A stretch of DNA of 64,000 nucleotides, from the NCBI RefSeq assembly GCF_032670585.1, contig NZ_JAVQHL010000001.1, positions 434,001-498,000 on the forward strand. The letters run 5' to 3'. The translations under genes were made by a program, and so were the position numbers. The DNA comes from Ostreiculturibacter nitratireducens. Lineage in GTDB: Bacteria; Pseudomonadota; Alphaproteobacteria; Rhodobacterales; Rhodobacteraceae. The stretch's first letter is position 1, and each line of letters begins with the position of its first letter. The notes below the pieces were generated by a model. It did no database searches and was not told where the DNA came from. It worked only from the letters and a program-made list of their open reading frames with translations. This document shows, in pieces, positions 33,347 to 42,321 of this stretch.

Positions 33347-35983
33347 ATGACGGAAGACACGGAAGCCAAGACCGGCCGAGAATACACGGAGGCCGAACTC
33401 CAGGACCTCGTCGCAAGCACGGACAGCGGCGGGCGGATGCCCTCGAACCGCAACATCGCGGTCTTCATATCGTCGGTGGCGTTCCTCTGGTCCGTCTTCC
33501 AGCTCTGGATCGCGCAGCCGCAACTCTGGTTCGGCCAGTGGATCCCGGTGATGAACTCGTCGCAGACGCGGCCCGTTCACCTTGGCTTCGCGATCCTCCT
33601 GGCCTTCCTCGCCTACCCCGCGTTCAAGTCCTCCCCAAGGGACCGGATTCCGGTTTTCGACTGGGCTCTGGCCATCGTCGGCTCGGCCTGTGCCTTCTAC
33701 GTGTTCCTCTTCTCGCGCGAACTCGCGCTGACGGCCCGTTCGGGCGTGCCTACGCAAACGCAGATCATCATCGGCTCGATCGGGATCGTGCTCCTTCTGG
33801 AAGCCTCGCGCAGGGCGCTCGGGCCGGCGCTTACCGTCGTCGGGTCGCTCTTTCTACTATACGCCTACATGGGCCAGGGCTGGCTCATCCCAGACATCAT
33901 CGAGCATTCGGGCCTTTCGTTCGTCGCGATCGTCAACGCCCAGTGGCTCGACACGACGGGCGTCTTCGGCATCCCGCTTGGCGTCTCAACGGCGTTCGTG
34001 TTCCTGTTCGTGCTCTTCGGCGCGATCCTCGACAAGGCGGGGGCCGGCAACTACTTCATACAGCTCGCCTTCGCGGGGCTCGGCGCGCTCCGCGGCGGTC
34101 CGGCGAAGGCCGCCGTCGTGGGTTCAGCTATGACGGGGCTCATCTCCGGCTCCTCCATCGCCAACGTCGTGACGACCGGCACCTTCACGATCCCGCTCAT
34201 GAAGCGCGTGGGCTTCTCCTCCGAGAAGGCCGGCGCGGTCGAGGTCGCCTCCTCGGTCAACGGACAGATCATGCCTCCGGTCATGGGCGCGGCCGCGTTC
34301 CTCATGGTGGAATTCGTCGGCATCTCTTACGTCGAGGTCATCAAGCACGCCTTCATCCCGGCGGTGATCTCCTACATCGCGCTTGTCTACATCGTGCACC
34401 TGGAAGCGCTGAAGCGCGACATGCCGGCGCTTGGTCCGGCCGCCAACCTCGCCCGGATGTTCGTCAAGATCTTCGTCGGTTTCGTCGTCACGGCGATTGC
34501 CTTCACCGCGCTCGTCTACGGCATCAAGGGGCTCCGCGCAGCGGCGCCCGCCATCGCGGACCCGCTGGTGCTGGCCGCGATCCTCGTCGTCTACGTGGCC
34601 ATGGTCCGCACCTCCGCGCGGCACCCAGACCTGGCGCTCGACGATCCGAACGCCAAGAAGTTCCATCTGCCGACCGTGGCCGAAGTCTTCCCGACCGGCC
34701 TTCACTACCTTCTGCCGATCCTCGTCCTCGTCTGGTTCCTGATGGTCGAAATGCAGTCGCCCGCGAAGTCGGCCTTCTACGCCGTGGCGGTGATGCTGCT
34801 CATCATCCTGACCCAACGCCCGCTCAAGGCGCTCTTCCGTGGCGAGGATTTCGGCGCGGCCACGCGCGCGGGCGGTCGCGACCTTGTCGACGGCATGATC
34901 GCCGGGGCGCGGAACATGATTGGCATCGGCGTCGCCACGGCGGCGGCGGGCATCATCGTCGCCACGGTGACGAAGACACCCATCGGCACGGAACTCGCCG
35001 GACTGGTGGAAGTCCTGTCGGGCGGCAACCTGATGATCATGCTGCTGCTGATCGGGGTGTTCTCGCTGATCCTCGGGATGGGCCTGCCGACAACGGCGAA
35101 CTACATCGTCGTGTCCTCGCTCATGGCCTCAGTCGTCGTGACGCTCGGTGCGCAGGAGGGGCTGATCGTGCCGCTAATCGCGGCGCACCTCTTCGTCTTC
35201 TACTTCGGGATCATGGCCGACGTGACGCCGCCCGTCGGGCTCGCGAGCTTCGCTGCGGCGGCGGTTTCCGGAGGTGATCCGATCCGCACGGGCTTCACCG
35301 CGTTCTTCTACTCGATGCGCACGGTCGCCCTGCCGTTCCTGTTCATCTACAACCCGACGCTGATCCTTTACGGCGTCGACCTCGGTACGTGGCCCGGCAT
35401 CCTTCATGCGGTCTTCGTGTTCTTCGTCGCGACGATCGCCATGCTTCTCTTCGCCGCCGCGACACAGGGCTATTTCCTCGCCCCGTCGCGCAAGTGGGAA
35501 AGCGCGGCGCTTCTCCTCGTCGCCTTCACGCTCTTCGTGCCCGGGTTCTGGCTGAACCGGATCCAGGATCCCTTCGTTGAGCGCCCGGCGACCGAACTGG
35601 CCGCCGCCTTCGACGAGGCCCTTCCGGGCGAGCGTGTGCGTTTCGTAGTGAGGGGGCCCTCATTCACAACCGGCCAGACGACAGAGACCACGCTTGTCCA
35701 CACCGTGAGCGAGGAAGAGCCCGAAACCGGCCGCGCGGACGCCGCGGGCCTCTTCCTCCTGCCCGAAGGCGACAAGCTGTTCATGGATGAACCCATGTTC
35801 GGCACGCCCTACCAGGAGAAGCTCTCGGGCTTCGACTTCTACCTCGATGAGCGCGTCGAGGTGGTGAGCCTGCTCACGCCGGCGCATCGCATGCCGAAGC
35901 AGGTATTCTATATCCCGGCGCTTCTGCTGCTCGGTCTCGTCGTCGTGCTGCAGCGCCGCCGTCAGACCAAACCGGCCTTCTGA
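33347..35983 (+). CDS. TRAP transporter fused permease (TAXI type) with DUF3394 tail
   Basis: 878 residues. Small (DctQ-like) and large (DctM-like) membrane parts are fused, as usual in TAXI systems. An N-terminal cytosolic stretch (1-40) is followed by many membrane segments to about residue 730, including the motif LGMGLPTTANYIVVSSLMA near 573-592. A soluble DUF3394-like domain (about 735-850) and a last membrane helix end the protein. Driven by an ion gradient. Followed after 12 bases by a universal stress protein gene. Confidence 0.92.
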   Translation: MTEDTEAKTGREYTEAELQDLVASTDSGGRMPSNRNIAVFISSVAFLWSVFQLWIAQPQLWFGQWIPVMNSSQTRPVHLGFAILLAFLAYPAFKSSPRDRIPVFDWALAIVGSACAFYVFLFSRELALTARSGVPTQTQIIIGSIGIVLLLEASRRALGPALTVVGSLFLLYAYMGQGWLIPDIIEHSGLSFVAIVNAQWLDTTGVFGIPLGVSTAFVFLFVLFGAILDKAGAGNYFIQLAFAGLGALRGGPAKAAVVGSAMTGLISGSSIANVVTTGTFTIPLMKRVGFSSEKAGAVEVASSVNGQIMPPVMGAAAFLMVEFVGISYVEVIKHAFIPAVISYIALVYIVHLEALKRDMPALGPAANLARMFVKIFVGFVVTAIAFTALVYGIKGLRAAAPAIADPLVLAAILVVYVAMVRTSARHPDLALDDPNAKKFHLPTVAEVFPTGLHYLLPILVLVWFLMVEMQSPAKSAFYAVAVMLLIILTQRPLKALFRGEDFGAATRAGGRDLVDGMIAGARNMIGIGVATAAAGIIVATVTKTPIGTELAGLVEVLSGGNLMIMLLLIGVFSLILGMGLPTTANYIVVSSLMASVVVTLGAQEGLIVPLIAAHLFVFYFGIMADVTPPVGLASFAAAAVSGGDPIRTGFTAFFYSMRTVALPFLFIYNPTLILYGVDLGTWPGILHAVFVFFVATIAMLLFAAATQGYFLAPSRKWESAALLLVAFTLFVPGFWLNRIQDPFVERPATELAAAFDEALPGERVRFVVRGPSFTTGQTTETTLVHTVSEEEPETGRADAAGLFLLPEGDKLFMDEPMFGTPYQEKLSGFDFYLDERVEVVSLLTPAHRMPKQVFYIPALLLLGLVVVLQRRRQTKPAF

Positions 35984-35995
35984 GGAGTGACGACA

Positions 35996-36421
35996 ATGGC
36001 AAAGAAAGTTCTCTTGGCGGTCGACATCAACAACGAGGAGACGAGCAAGGGGCCGCTCGAGGCCGCGCTCGACCTCGTCCGTGATGGCGGCGTCCTGCAT
36101 GTCGTGAGCGTTGTTCCGGAATTCGGGCTGCCGCAGGTTTCGGGCTTCTTTCCCGAGGGTTACGAAAAGAGGATGCTCGCCAAGTTCAGCGAAGCTCTCA
36201 AGGCCTGGGTCACCACGCATGTGCCCGACGGGGTCGAGGCACACCCGCACGTCGCCCACGGCACGATCTATGACCAGGTCGTCCGCGCCGCCGACAAGCT
36301 CGAAGTCGATGTCATCGTCATCGGCTCCCATCGGCCCGAGCTGAGGGACTACCTCCTCGGCCCCAACGCGGCGCGTGTCGTGCGCCACGCAAAACAATCT
36401 GTCTACGTTGTCAGGACCTGA
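35996..36421 (+). CDS. Universal stress protein (UspA) family protein
   Basis: 141 residues, ATG at 35996 with GAGGAG overlapping the permease stop. Typical single-domain Usp: VLLAVDINN at the start and VIVIGSHRPELRDYLLGPNAARVVRHAKQSVYVVR at the end. The ATP-loop is not the canonical G-2X-G-9X-G form, so nucleotide binding is uncertain. Usp genes often accompany TRAP operons; in the ectoine system TeaABC the Usp TeaD modulates transport, and a similar role is inferred. Confidence 0.88.
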   Translation: MAKKVLLAVDINNEETSKGPLEAALDLVRDGGVLHVVSVVPEFGLPQVSGFFPEGYEKRMLAKFSEALKAWVTTHVPDGVEAHPHVAHGTIYDQVVRAADKLEVDVIVIGSHRPELRDYLLGPNAARVVRHAKQSVYVVRT

Positions 36422-36425
36422 ATGA

Positions 36426-37754
36426 ATGCCTAACCACATCTTCGGACGCTCGACCAAGGGCGCGCTGCCCACTGCCGTCTCGGGTGACGGCTGCTATCTG
36501 ATCGACGCTTCCGGCAAGCGTTATCTCGACGGGTCGGGCGGCGCGGCGGTCTCCTGTCTCGGCCATTCCAACGCAAGGGTGCGCGCGGCGCTGCACGACC
36601 AGCTCGACCGCCTCGCTTTCGCCCACACCGGATTCTTCACCACCGAGGCGGCCGAAACGCTCGCCGACACGCTCGTCGCGCAAGCCCCTGAGGGGATCGA
36701 CCGGGTCTATCTTGTTTCCGGCGGGTCGGAAGCGGTCGAGGCGTCGCTGAAACTTGCGCGGCAGTATTTCCTGGAAATCGGCCAGCCGGCGCGGCACCGG
36801 GTGATCGCCCGGCGCCAGAGCTATCACGGCAACACGCTCGGCGCGCTGGCGGCGGGCGGAAACGAATGGCGGCGCGCGCAGTTCGCTCCGCTTCTCGTGG
36901 AGACCACGCACATCTCCCCCTGCTACGAGTACCGGGGCCGCGCCGAGGGTGAGAGCCCGGAAGACTACGGCCGCCGCGTCGCGGACGAGCTAGAGACCGA
37001 AATCCAGCGCCTTGGCCCGGAATCGGTCATGGCGTTCATCGCCGAGCCGGTGGTCGGGGCGACGGCAGGCGCCGTGCCTGCGGTGCCCGGCTACCTGAAG
37101 CGCATCCGCGAGATCTGCGACCGCCACGGCATTCTGCTGATCCTCGACGAGGTGATGTGCGGCATGGGCCGGACCGGCTATCTGTTCGCCTGCCTCGAGG
37201 ACGGCGTCGCGCCCGACATGATCACCATCGCCAAGGGTCTTGGCGCAGGTTACCAGCCGATCGGCGCGCTCCTGACCTCGGGTCGCATCTACGACGCGAT
37301 CGCCAAGGGAACGGGCTTCTTCCAGCACGGGCACACCTACATGGGCCACGCGATGGCTGCGGCCGGGGCGAACGCCGTCATCGGCGAGATACTCGAACGC
37401 GACCTTCTCAGCCGCGTCCGCCAGCAGGGCGAAAAACTCGACGCGGCGCTCCGCGCGGCTTTCGCCCAGCACCCGCATGTCGGTGACATCCGGGGGCGCG
37501 GCCTGTTCCGTGGCGTGGAACTGGTGGCCGACAGGGAAACCAAGGCGCCCTTCGACCCCGCGCGCAAGATCAATGCCCGGATCAAGTCCGAAGCCTTCGC
37601 GGCGGGGCTCATCTGCTACCCGATGGGCGGCACGATCGACGGGCAGACCGGCGACCACGTCCTTCTCGCACCGCCCTTCATCATCGAGGATGCGCAGATC
37701 GACGAACTGGTGGAGAAGCTTTCGGGCGCGATCGACAAAGCCCTCGCGGCATGA
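36426..37754 (+). CDS. Class III aminotransferase (PLP), substrate unknown
   Basis: 442 residues. The Schiff-base lysine is K270 in TIAKGLGAGYQP; ILDEVMCGMGRTG carries the Asp that contacts the PLP nitrogen. Class III enzymes act on omega- or beta-amino acids and on polyamines. It starts four bases after the Usp stop and overlaps the BKACE start by four bases (ATGA). The product is therefore probably the keto acid that BKACE splits, which would make the amino donor a beta-amino acid. The substrate is inferred, not known. Confidence 0.9.
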   Translation: MPNHIFGRSTKGALPTAVSGDGCYLIDASGKRYLDGSGGAAVSCLGHSNARVRAALHDQLDRLAFAHTGFFTTEAAETLADTLVAQAPEGIDRVYLVSGGSEAVEASLKLARQYFLEIGQPARHRVIARRQSYHGNTLGALAAGGNEWRRAQFAPLLVETTHISPCYEYRGRAEGESPEDYGRRVADELETEIQRLGPESVMAFIAEPVVGATAGAVPAVPGYLKRIREICDRHGILLILDEVMCGMGRTGYLFACLEDGVAPDMITIAKGLGAGYQPIGALLTSGRIYDAIAKGTGFFQHGHTYMGHAMAAAGANAVIGEILERDLLSRVRQQGEKLDAALRAAFAQHPHVGDIRGRGLFRGVELVADRETKAPFDPARKINARIKSEAFAAGLICYPMGGTIDGQTGDHVLLAPPFIIEDAQIDELVEKLSGAIDKALAA

Positions 37755-38527
37755 GGCCCCTGCCCCGGCTGATGGTCGCGCCAAACGGCGCGCGGCTCAC
37801 GCAGAGCGACCATCCCGGCATCCCCGTCACGATCCCCGAGATCGTCGCCTGTGCGATTGACTGCATGGCCGCGGGGGCGGACGGGCTGCACGCCCACGTG
37901 CGCGACGCCGACCAGCGTCACGTTCTGGACGCGGGGCAGTACGCGGAACTCCTGGTGGAACTCGGCCAGAAGGCCCCGAATCTCTACGTGCAGATCACGA
38001 CTGAGGCCGTCGGGCGCTATACGCCCGCCGAACAGCGGAGCCTCGTCGAGACGCTCCGCCCCTACGCCGTTTCGATCGCGCTCCGGGAGATCACCGCAGG
38101 GGAGGATGACGCGACGGTTCGCCGCTTCTTCCACTTCTGCGCGGAGGCCGGCGTTGGCGTGCAACACATCCTCTACGACACCGACGACATCGCGCATCTC
38201 GCTCGGCTCTTGGCGTCGGGTACCGTTCCCCGTGAGGACCTGAAGGCGCTGATCGTGCTTGGCCGCTACGCAGAGGGGCTGAGTTCTTCCCCCGCCAACC
38301 TCGATGCTCCCGCCGCCGCGCTGGAGGCCATCGGCCCGCCCATCGACTGGGCGGTCTGCGCCTTCGGGGCGGGGGAAAACGCCTGCCTGCATGCGGCAGA
38401 GAAACGGGGTGCCAAGGTGCGCATCGGGTTCGAGAACAACCGGACCAACGCGGACGGGACCCTGGCGGCGACGAATGCCGAAAGGATCCGCGATTACCTT
38501 TCCTGCAGTGAAAGGGCCGGATCCTGA
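37751..38527 (+). CDS. Beta-keto-acid cleavage enzyme family (BKACE, DUF849), variant
   Basis: 258 residues, shorter than the roughly 275 of Kce. The zinc motif is H47-A-H49 (GLHAHVRD), and the third ligand is the Glu of RIGFENN near the C terminus. BKACEs cleave a beta-keto acid with acetyl-CoA to give acetoacetate and a CoA ester. Compared with Kce (3-keto-5-aminohexanoate cleavage) as I recall it, the Glu of GAETT is Arg here (GARLT, R15) and the Asp after the zinc Glu is Asn. The substrate is thus unlikely to carry an amino group and may be acidic. Last gene of the TAXI operon. Confidence 0.85.
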   Translation: MRPLPRLMVAPNGARLTQSDHPGIPVTIPEIVACAIDCMAAGADGLHAHVRDADQRHVLDAGQYAELLVELGQKAPNLYVQITTEAVGRYTPAEQRSLVETLRPYAVSIALREITAGEDDATVRRFFHFCAEAGVGVQHILYDTDDIAHLARLLASGTVPREDLKALIVLGRYAEGLSSSPANLDAPAAALEAIGPPIDWAVCAFGAGENACLHAAEKRGAKVRIGFENNRTNADGTLAATNAERIRDYLSCSERAGS

Positions 38528-38554
38528 CGGCTACGAGGATTGGCCGGTGGCCAG

Positions 38555-39313
38555 TCAGGCCGCCCCGCGGCGGATGAGGTAGATATCCATGATCCAGCCA
38601 TGGTCCTTCCGGGCAGCAGCCCGACGCTCGACGATAGTTGGGGTCATCTCTTCCAGCGGCCCGGAAAGCAGGATTTCCTGCGGCATGCCGACATAGGCGC
38701 CCCACCAGATCGAAAATCCTTCGCCGGAAAGCGTCTGGAAGGAGCAGTCGCCATCCAGCATCACGACGATCGTATCGACCCCGTCCGGCCAGCCATTGTC
38801 GCGCAGTTGCCGCCCGGTCGTGATCTGTACCGGGGCACCGATTTCGTTCAACGGGATAGCGTGGGCCGCGCAGAGGCCCTGGATGGCCGTTATGCCGGGG
38901 ATGACCCGAGTCCTGAGGGGAAGACGTTTCCCGACCCTTTCCGCGATCCGCAGGGTCGAATCGTAGAGCGACGGATCGCCCCAGACCAGAAGCGCGACGC
39001 AGCCCCCCGCTTCGGGATCGAGATGCGCGCGGACATGCGTTTCCCACGCCTCGGCGATGGCGTCGTGCCAGTCGTCGACACCCTCGCGGTAGCTCGGATT
39101 CTCGGCATCGCGTCGAGGCAGCTCGAATTCGACGATCTTCACCGATGACCGGACGTGATCGCGGCAGATTTCCCGCCGCAGCCCCGCAAGGTCCGACTTG
39201 TCGGCGCCTTTCAGCGGAATGAGGATCAGATCGGCCGCGTTCATCGCCCGGATCGCCTGCGCCGTCAGATGTTCGGAATTCCCGGTTCCGATACCCGAGC
39301 CGGTCCCACGGAC
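38555..39313 (-). CDS. cobF: Precorrin-6A synthase (CobF), 5' end unresolved
   Basis: SAM-dependent methyltransferase of aerobic cobalamin synthesis: methylates C1 of precorrin-5 with loss of acetate. The frame shows the tetrapyrrole methylase start GIGTGNSEHLTAQAIRAMNAADLILIPLKGADKSD, the middle WGDPSLYDSTLRIAERV and the C-terminal DGWIMDIYLIRR (as written in pieces). Homology ends near 39313, but no ATG, GTG or TTG is in frame there. The only upstream start is at 39538, which would add 75 unrelated residues antisense to cobS; the next downstream ATG (39247) would cut off the SAM loop. Coordinates give the homologous part. No other cob gene except cobS is nearby. Confidence 0.75.
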   Translation of the reverse strand, partial: VRGTGSGIGTGNSEHLTAQAIRAMNAADLILIPLKGADKSDLAGLRREICRDHVRSSVKIVEFELPRRDAENPSYREGVDDWHDAIAEAWETHVRAHLDPEAGGCVALLVWGDPSLYDSTLRIAERVGKRLPLRTRVIPGITAIQGLCAAHAIPLNEIGAPVQITTGRQLRDNGWPDGVDTIVVMLDGDCSFQTLSGEGFSIWWGAYVGMPQEILLSGPLEEMTPTIVERRAAARKDHGWIMDIYLIRRGAA

Positions 39314-39974
39314 CGCGAACGCCGTCAGGGCATTTCCCCTCGTCGGGCTTCTTGTCGGGGGAATCGCCGGGATCGTGCTCTGCGCGACCCTGGCCCTCGG
39401 CCTCCCCGCGCCGGTCGCCGCGCTGCTCGCCCTCGCGGCACAGATCGTCACGACGGGGGCGCTACACGAGGACGGGCTCGCAGACGTTGCTGACGGTTTC
39501 TGGGGCGGACAGACGCGAGAGCGCCGCCTCGAGATCATGCGCGACAGCCGGATCGGCAGCTACGGAACCCTGGCGCTGATCCTTTCGGTCGGCCTGCGCT
39601 GGCAAGCCATCTCGCTTCTTGCGGTGTACGACGCCGCGACCGCGTTCCTCGCCCTGATCGTTGTAGCCGTGACGAGCCGCGCCGTTCCTGCCGCGCTGCT
39701 CGCCGTGCTTCCGGCCGCGCGCGCCGACGGTCTCGGCAAGGTGGCGAGTGGCGTGGAAGTCGGACCGGTGGCTGCGGCCATCGCGATCGCCTGCGGCACG
39801 GCCCTCGTCACGCCTTGGGCCCTCGTCGTGCTCGCTGTCCAGGCGATCGGGGCCGCGCTGTTCGCCGGGTTCGCCGGACTTCGGATCGGTGGGCAGACAG
39901 GTGACGTTCTGGGTGCCAGCGAGCAGATCGGGGAATGCCTGGGGCTCGTCGTCCTGGTAACGGCGATGGCCTGA
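39219..39974 (+). CDS. cobS: Adenosylcobinamide-GDP ribazoletransferase (CobS), unusual N terminus
   Basis: 251 residues from ATG 39219 (TTG 39198 is the alternative). The membrane enzyme joins alpha-ribazole to adenosylcobinamide-GDP in the last steps of B12 synthesis. Clear CobS motifs: FPLVGLLVGG, TGALHEDGLADVADGFWGG and RLEIMRDSRIGSYG, followed by hydrophobic segments and GGQTGDVLGASEQIGE. The first 30 or so codons lie antisense to the conserved cobF N-terminal region and do not show the usual FLTRLPVP segment, so the N terminus is either displaced or newly made. Confidence 0.82.
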   Translation: MRIRSAAFIARIACAVRCSEFPVPIPEPVPRTANAVRAFPLVGLLVGGIAGIVLCATLALGLPAPVAALLALAAQIVTTGALHEDGLADVADGFWGGQTRERRLEIMRDSRIGSYGTLALILSVGLRWQAISLLAVYDAATAFLALIVVAVTSRAVPAALLAVLPAARADGLGKVASGVEVGPVAAAIAIACGTALVTPWALVVLAVQAIGAALFAGFAGLRIGGQTGDVLGASEQIGECLGLVVLVTAMA

Positions 39975-39989
39975 GGCACGACGAGCCGA

Positions 39990-40904
39990 CTAGCCGCGGC
40001 CCGGATGCCCCGGCTGCAACAACGCCCGCTTCACACGTTCGGCGTCCTTCGAAAGGGCAACGCCGCTCCGGTGCAGGACGTAGTAGCCCTTGCTGGTCAC
40101 GAGTTCGTCCGGCGACAGCGCCACCAACCGCCCCGACGCGATTTCATCCTCGAGCAGCGGCCGGCTTCCCAGCGCTACGCCCTCGCCCTCAAGCGCAAGG
40201 CCGACCGTCTGCAGATAGCTCGCGCACCTGCGCTTCGGCCAGTCGTGAACCAAGGGGTTTCCGGTCAACTCGGCCCATCTGCCCCAGTTGATCCAGTCGG
40301 GCCCGCGGCGGGAATAGTCCAGCAATGGCAACTCGCGCGATCTCGCGAAAAGATCGGCAAAGCCCTCGCGCGCCTTCACGATCGACGGCGCGGCAACCGG
40401 AACGAGGCGTTCGCCGATCAGCATGCCGCCTTCCCATCCGGGCACGACGCCATCGCTGTAGATGACGGCGAGGTCCGTCTCGGCGGAAAGGATGTCGCTG
40501 GGGCGATCCGTCGAAACGAGGTTGAAGGCGCAGGCGTCACTCCCCAATGCGAAGACACGCAACCTCGGCTGCAACCAGAACATCGCCACCGAGCTCATCG
40601 AGGCGATCGTGACAACCTTTTCCGCCGGAACACGAATGGCCGCGATGGACTGGTCGAGGAAATCGAGCGACATGGCGACCCGCTCCGCCAACCTCTCACC
40701 CGCCGGTGTCTTCCTGATCCTCCGGCCCCGACGCTCGAAAACCGGCACGCCCAGCCAGGATTCGAGCTGCTGGATCCGCTTGCTGACCGCGGCCTGCGAC
40801 ACGAACAGCTCGGCCGCCGCGCCGGTGAAGCTCATGTGACGCGCGGCGGATTCGAAAAACACCAGCGTGTCCAGCGGCGGCAGGTTCTTGCGATAGCTTT
40901 TCAT
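39990..40904 (-). CDS. LysR-family regulator (GcvA-like) beside the DddP-like gene
   Basis: 304 residues. The helix-turn-helix is in about 10-70 (MSFTGAAAELFVSQAAVSKRIQQLESWLGVPVFERRGRR), followed by a substrate-binding domain. The PLDTLVFFESAARH opening is typical of the GcvA group. It is divergent from the M24/DddP-like gene and probably regulates it through the palindrome that overlaps its own start codon. Confidence 0.87.
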   Translation of the reverse strand: MKSYRKNLPPLDTLVFFESAARHMSFTGAAAELFVSQAAVSKRIQQLESWLGVPVFERRGRRIRKTPAGERLAERVAMSLDFLDQSIAAIRVPAEKVVTIASMSSVAMFWLQPRLRVFALGSDACAFNLVSTDRPSDILSAETDLAVIYSDGVVPGWEGGMLIGERLVPVAAPSIVKAREGFADLFARSRELPLLDYSRRGPDWINWGRWAELTGNPLVHDWPKRRCASYLQTVGLALEGEGVALGSRPLLEDEIASGRLVALSPDELVTSKGYYVLHRSGVALSKDAERVKRALLQPGHPGRG

Positions 40905-40917
40905 AACCTAGGGTTAT
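40903..40917. promoter_or_regulatory. Palindromic LysR box overlapping the lysR start
   Basis: ATAACC-TAG-GGTTAT is a perfect 6-base inverted repeat containing a T-N11-A element. It covers the first bases of the LysR gene and the edge of the divergent gap, as expected for an autoregulatory site that also controls the M24 gene. Confidence 0.6.
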
Positions 40918-41001
40918 CACGATGAAGGAGAATTTCCACCGTTATCCTTACACTTCGCCAGTCATAGTATGCCCCTTGCTCTATCAAACCAGAGGATGGA
41001 T

Positions 41002-42258
41002 ATGGCCGAACTGGACTGGCACGCGGAACGCAGCGACCTTTCGGGGCTCGCGCAATTGGACCGGTCTCCGGACACGGACGGCATCGATCTTGTCGCCGTG
41101 CGGACCTATCGGCAGGGCCGTGTCCGGGCCGAAATGGCCAGGCGCGGCATAGCGGCCGTGATCCTGTCCGACCCGGTGAACATCCGTTACGCGACCGGAA
41201 CGCGGAACATGCAGGTCTTTTCGATGCGGAACGCGCCCTCGCGGTACCTGCTGATGACGCAGGACCGCTCGATCCTGTTCGAATTCACGGGCTGCCTCCA
41301 CCTCGGCCAGGGGTTCGAAACGGTCGACGAGGTTCGCGCCTCGAAGACGGCGAGCTTCGTCGCCGCTGGGCCGCACATCGCGGAACGCGAACGCGCCTGG
41401 GCCGCGGAGATGGCCGACCTGATCAATACGCTTGTCGGCAAGGGCGCGACCATCGGCCTCGAACGCCTGAACGCCGGCGTGGCGCTGGCGCTTGCCGAAC
41501 AGGGGCTGCGCATCGTCGACGCCCAGGAGCCCGTCGAGATGGCCCGCGCGATCAAATCGGCCGAAGAGATGAAATGCGTCATCGCCTCGCTTCGCGCCAC
41601 CGAGATCGGCGTCGGCAAGTTGCGCGACGCGATCCGGCCGGGCCTCACGGAGGTCGAACTCTGGTCCGTCCTTCACCAGTCGATCATCGCGCAGAACGGC
41701 GACTATGTCGAAACGCGGCTCCTGAGCGCCGGTGCCCGGACCAACCCCTGGTTCCAGGAAACGACCGACAGCGTGATCGGCGAAAACGAACTGATCGCGC
41801 TCGACACGGACGTGGTCGGCTGCCACGGCTACTACGCCGACTTCTCGCGCACTTTCCACTCCGGCCCCGGAAAGCCCTCGGACAAGCAGCGCGAGCTTTA
41901 CAGGGTCGCCCACGAGCAGGTTCACTACAACATGGGCATCCTTCGCCCCGGCATGACCTTCCGCGATTACGCGGACGAGGCCTGGAACATACCCGACAGG
42001 TATTACGCGAACCGCTACTACCTTTCGGCCCACGGCTGCGGGATGACGGGCGAATACCCCTATCTCTACCACCACGGCGATTTTCCGGATGCCGGCTACG
42101 ACGGGGTGATCGAACCCGGCATGACCATCTGCGTGGAAAGCTACATAGGCGAGGATGGCGGCAAGGAGGGCGTGAAGCTGGAGCAGCAGGTGCTCGTCAC
42201 CGATACCGGCATCGAGCTCCTGTCGCAATTCCCGTTCGAAGAGGAATTGCTGCGCTGA
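41002..42258 (+). CDS. DddP-like M24-family protein (DMSP lyase homologue, catalytic Asp absent)
   Basis: 418 residues from ATG 41002 (GAGG upstream; ATGs at 40969 and 40996 are possible). A creatinase/prolidase-like fold with ligands D268, D270, D280, H344, E379 and E394. These align with the metal ligands reported for DddP of Ruegeria lacuscaerulensis at a constant offset of 27, and Y339 matches its Y366. The position of the proposed catalytic base, Asp377, is G350, followed by E351. The protein thus belongs to the DddP branch but may not lyse DMSP in the known way. Divergent from a LysR gene and close to a BCCT carrier. Confidence 0.75.
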   Translation: MAELDWHAERSDLSGLAQLDRSPDTDGIDLVAVRTYRQGRVRAEMARRGIAAVILSDPVNIRYATGTRNMQVFSMRNAPSRYLLMTQDRSILFEFTGCLHLGQGFETVDEVRASKTASFVAAGPHIAERERAWAAEMADLINTLVGKGATIGLERLNAGVALALAEQGLRIVDAQEPVEMARAIKSAEEMKCVIASLRATEIGVGKLRDAIRPGLTEVELWSVLHQSIIAQNGDYVETRLLSAGARTNPWFQETTDSVIGENELIALDTDVVGCHGYYADFSRTFHSGPGKPSDKQRELYRVAHEQVHYNMGILRPGMTFRDYADEAWNIPDRYYANRYYLSAHGCGMTGEYPYLYHHGDFPDAGYDGVIEPGMTICVESYIGEDGGKEGVKLEQQVLVTDTGIELLSQFPFEEELLR

Positions 42259-42266
42259 CTCGACTC

Positions 42267-42298
42267 GCAGGGCCGCCGTTTTGGCACGGCGGCTCTGC
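42267..42298. terminator. 12-bp hairpin between convergent genes
   Basis: GCAGGGCCGCCG pairs with CGGCGGCTCTGC (one G-T pair) around an eight-base loop that includes TTTT. It lies between the convergent DddP-like gene and the DUF3726 gene and is well placed to end both transcripts. Confidence 0.65.
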
Positions 42299-42321
42299 AA
42301 GTTCCGGAAGTTTCCTTCCGC

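Noticed and set aside
37751..38527. Lysine-fermentation Kce (3-keto-5-aminohexanoate cleavage)
   Set aside because: The Glu thought to hold the substrate amino group is Arg and no other lysine-fermentation gene is near.
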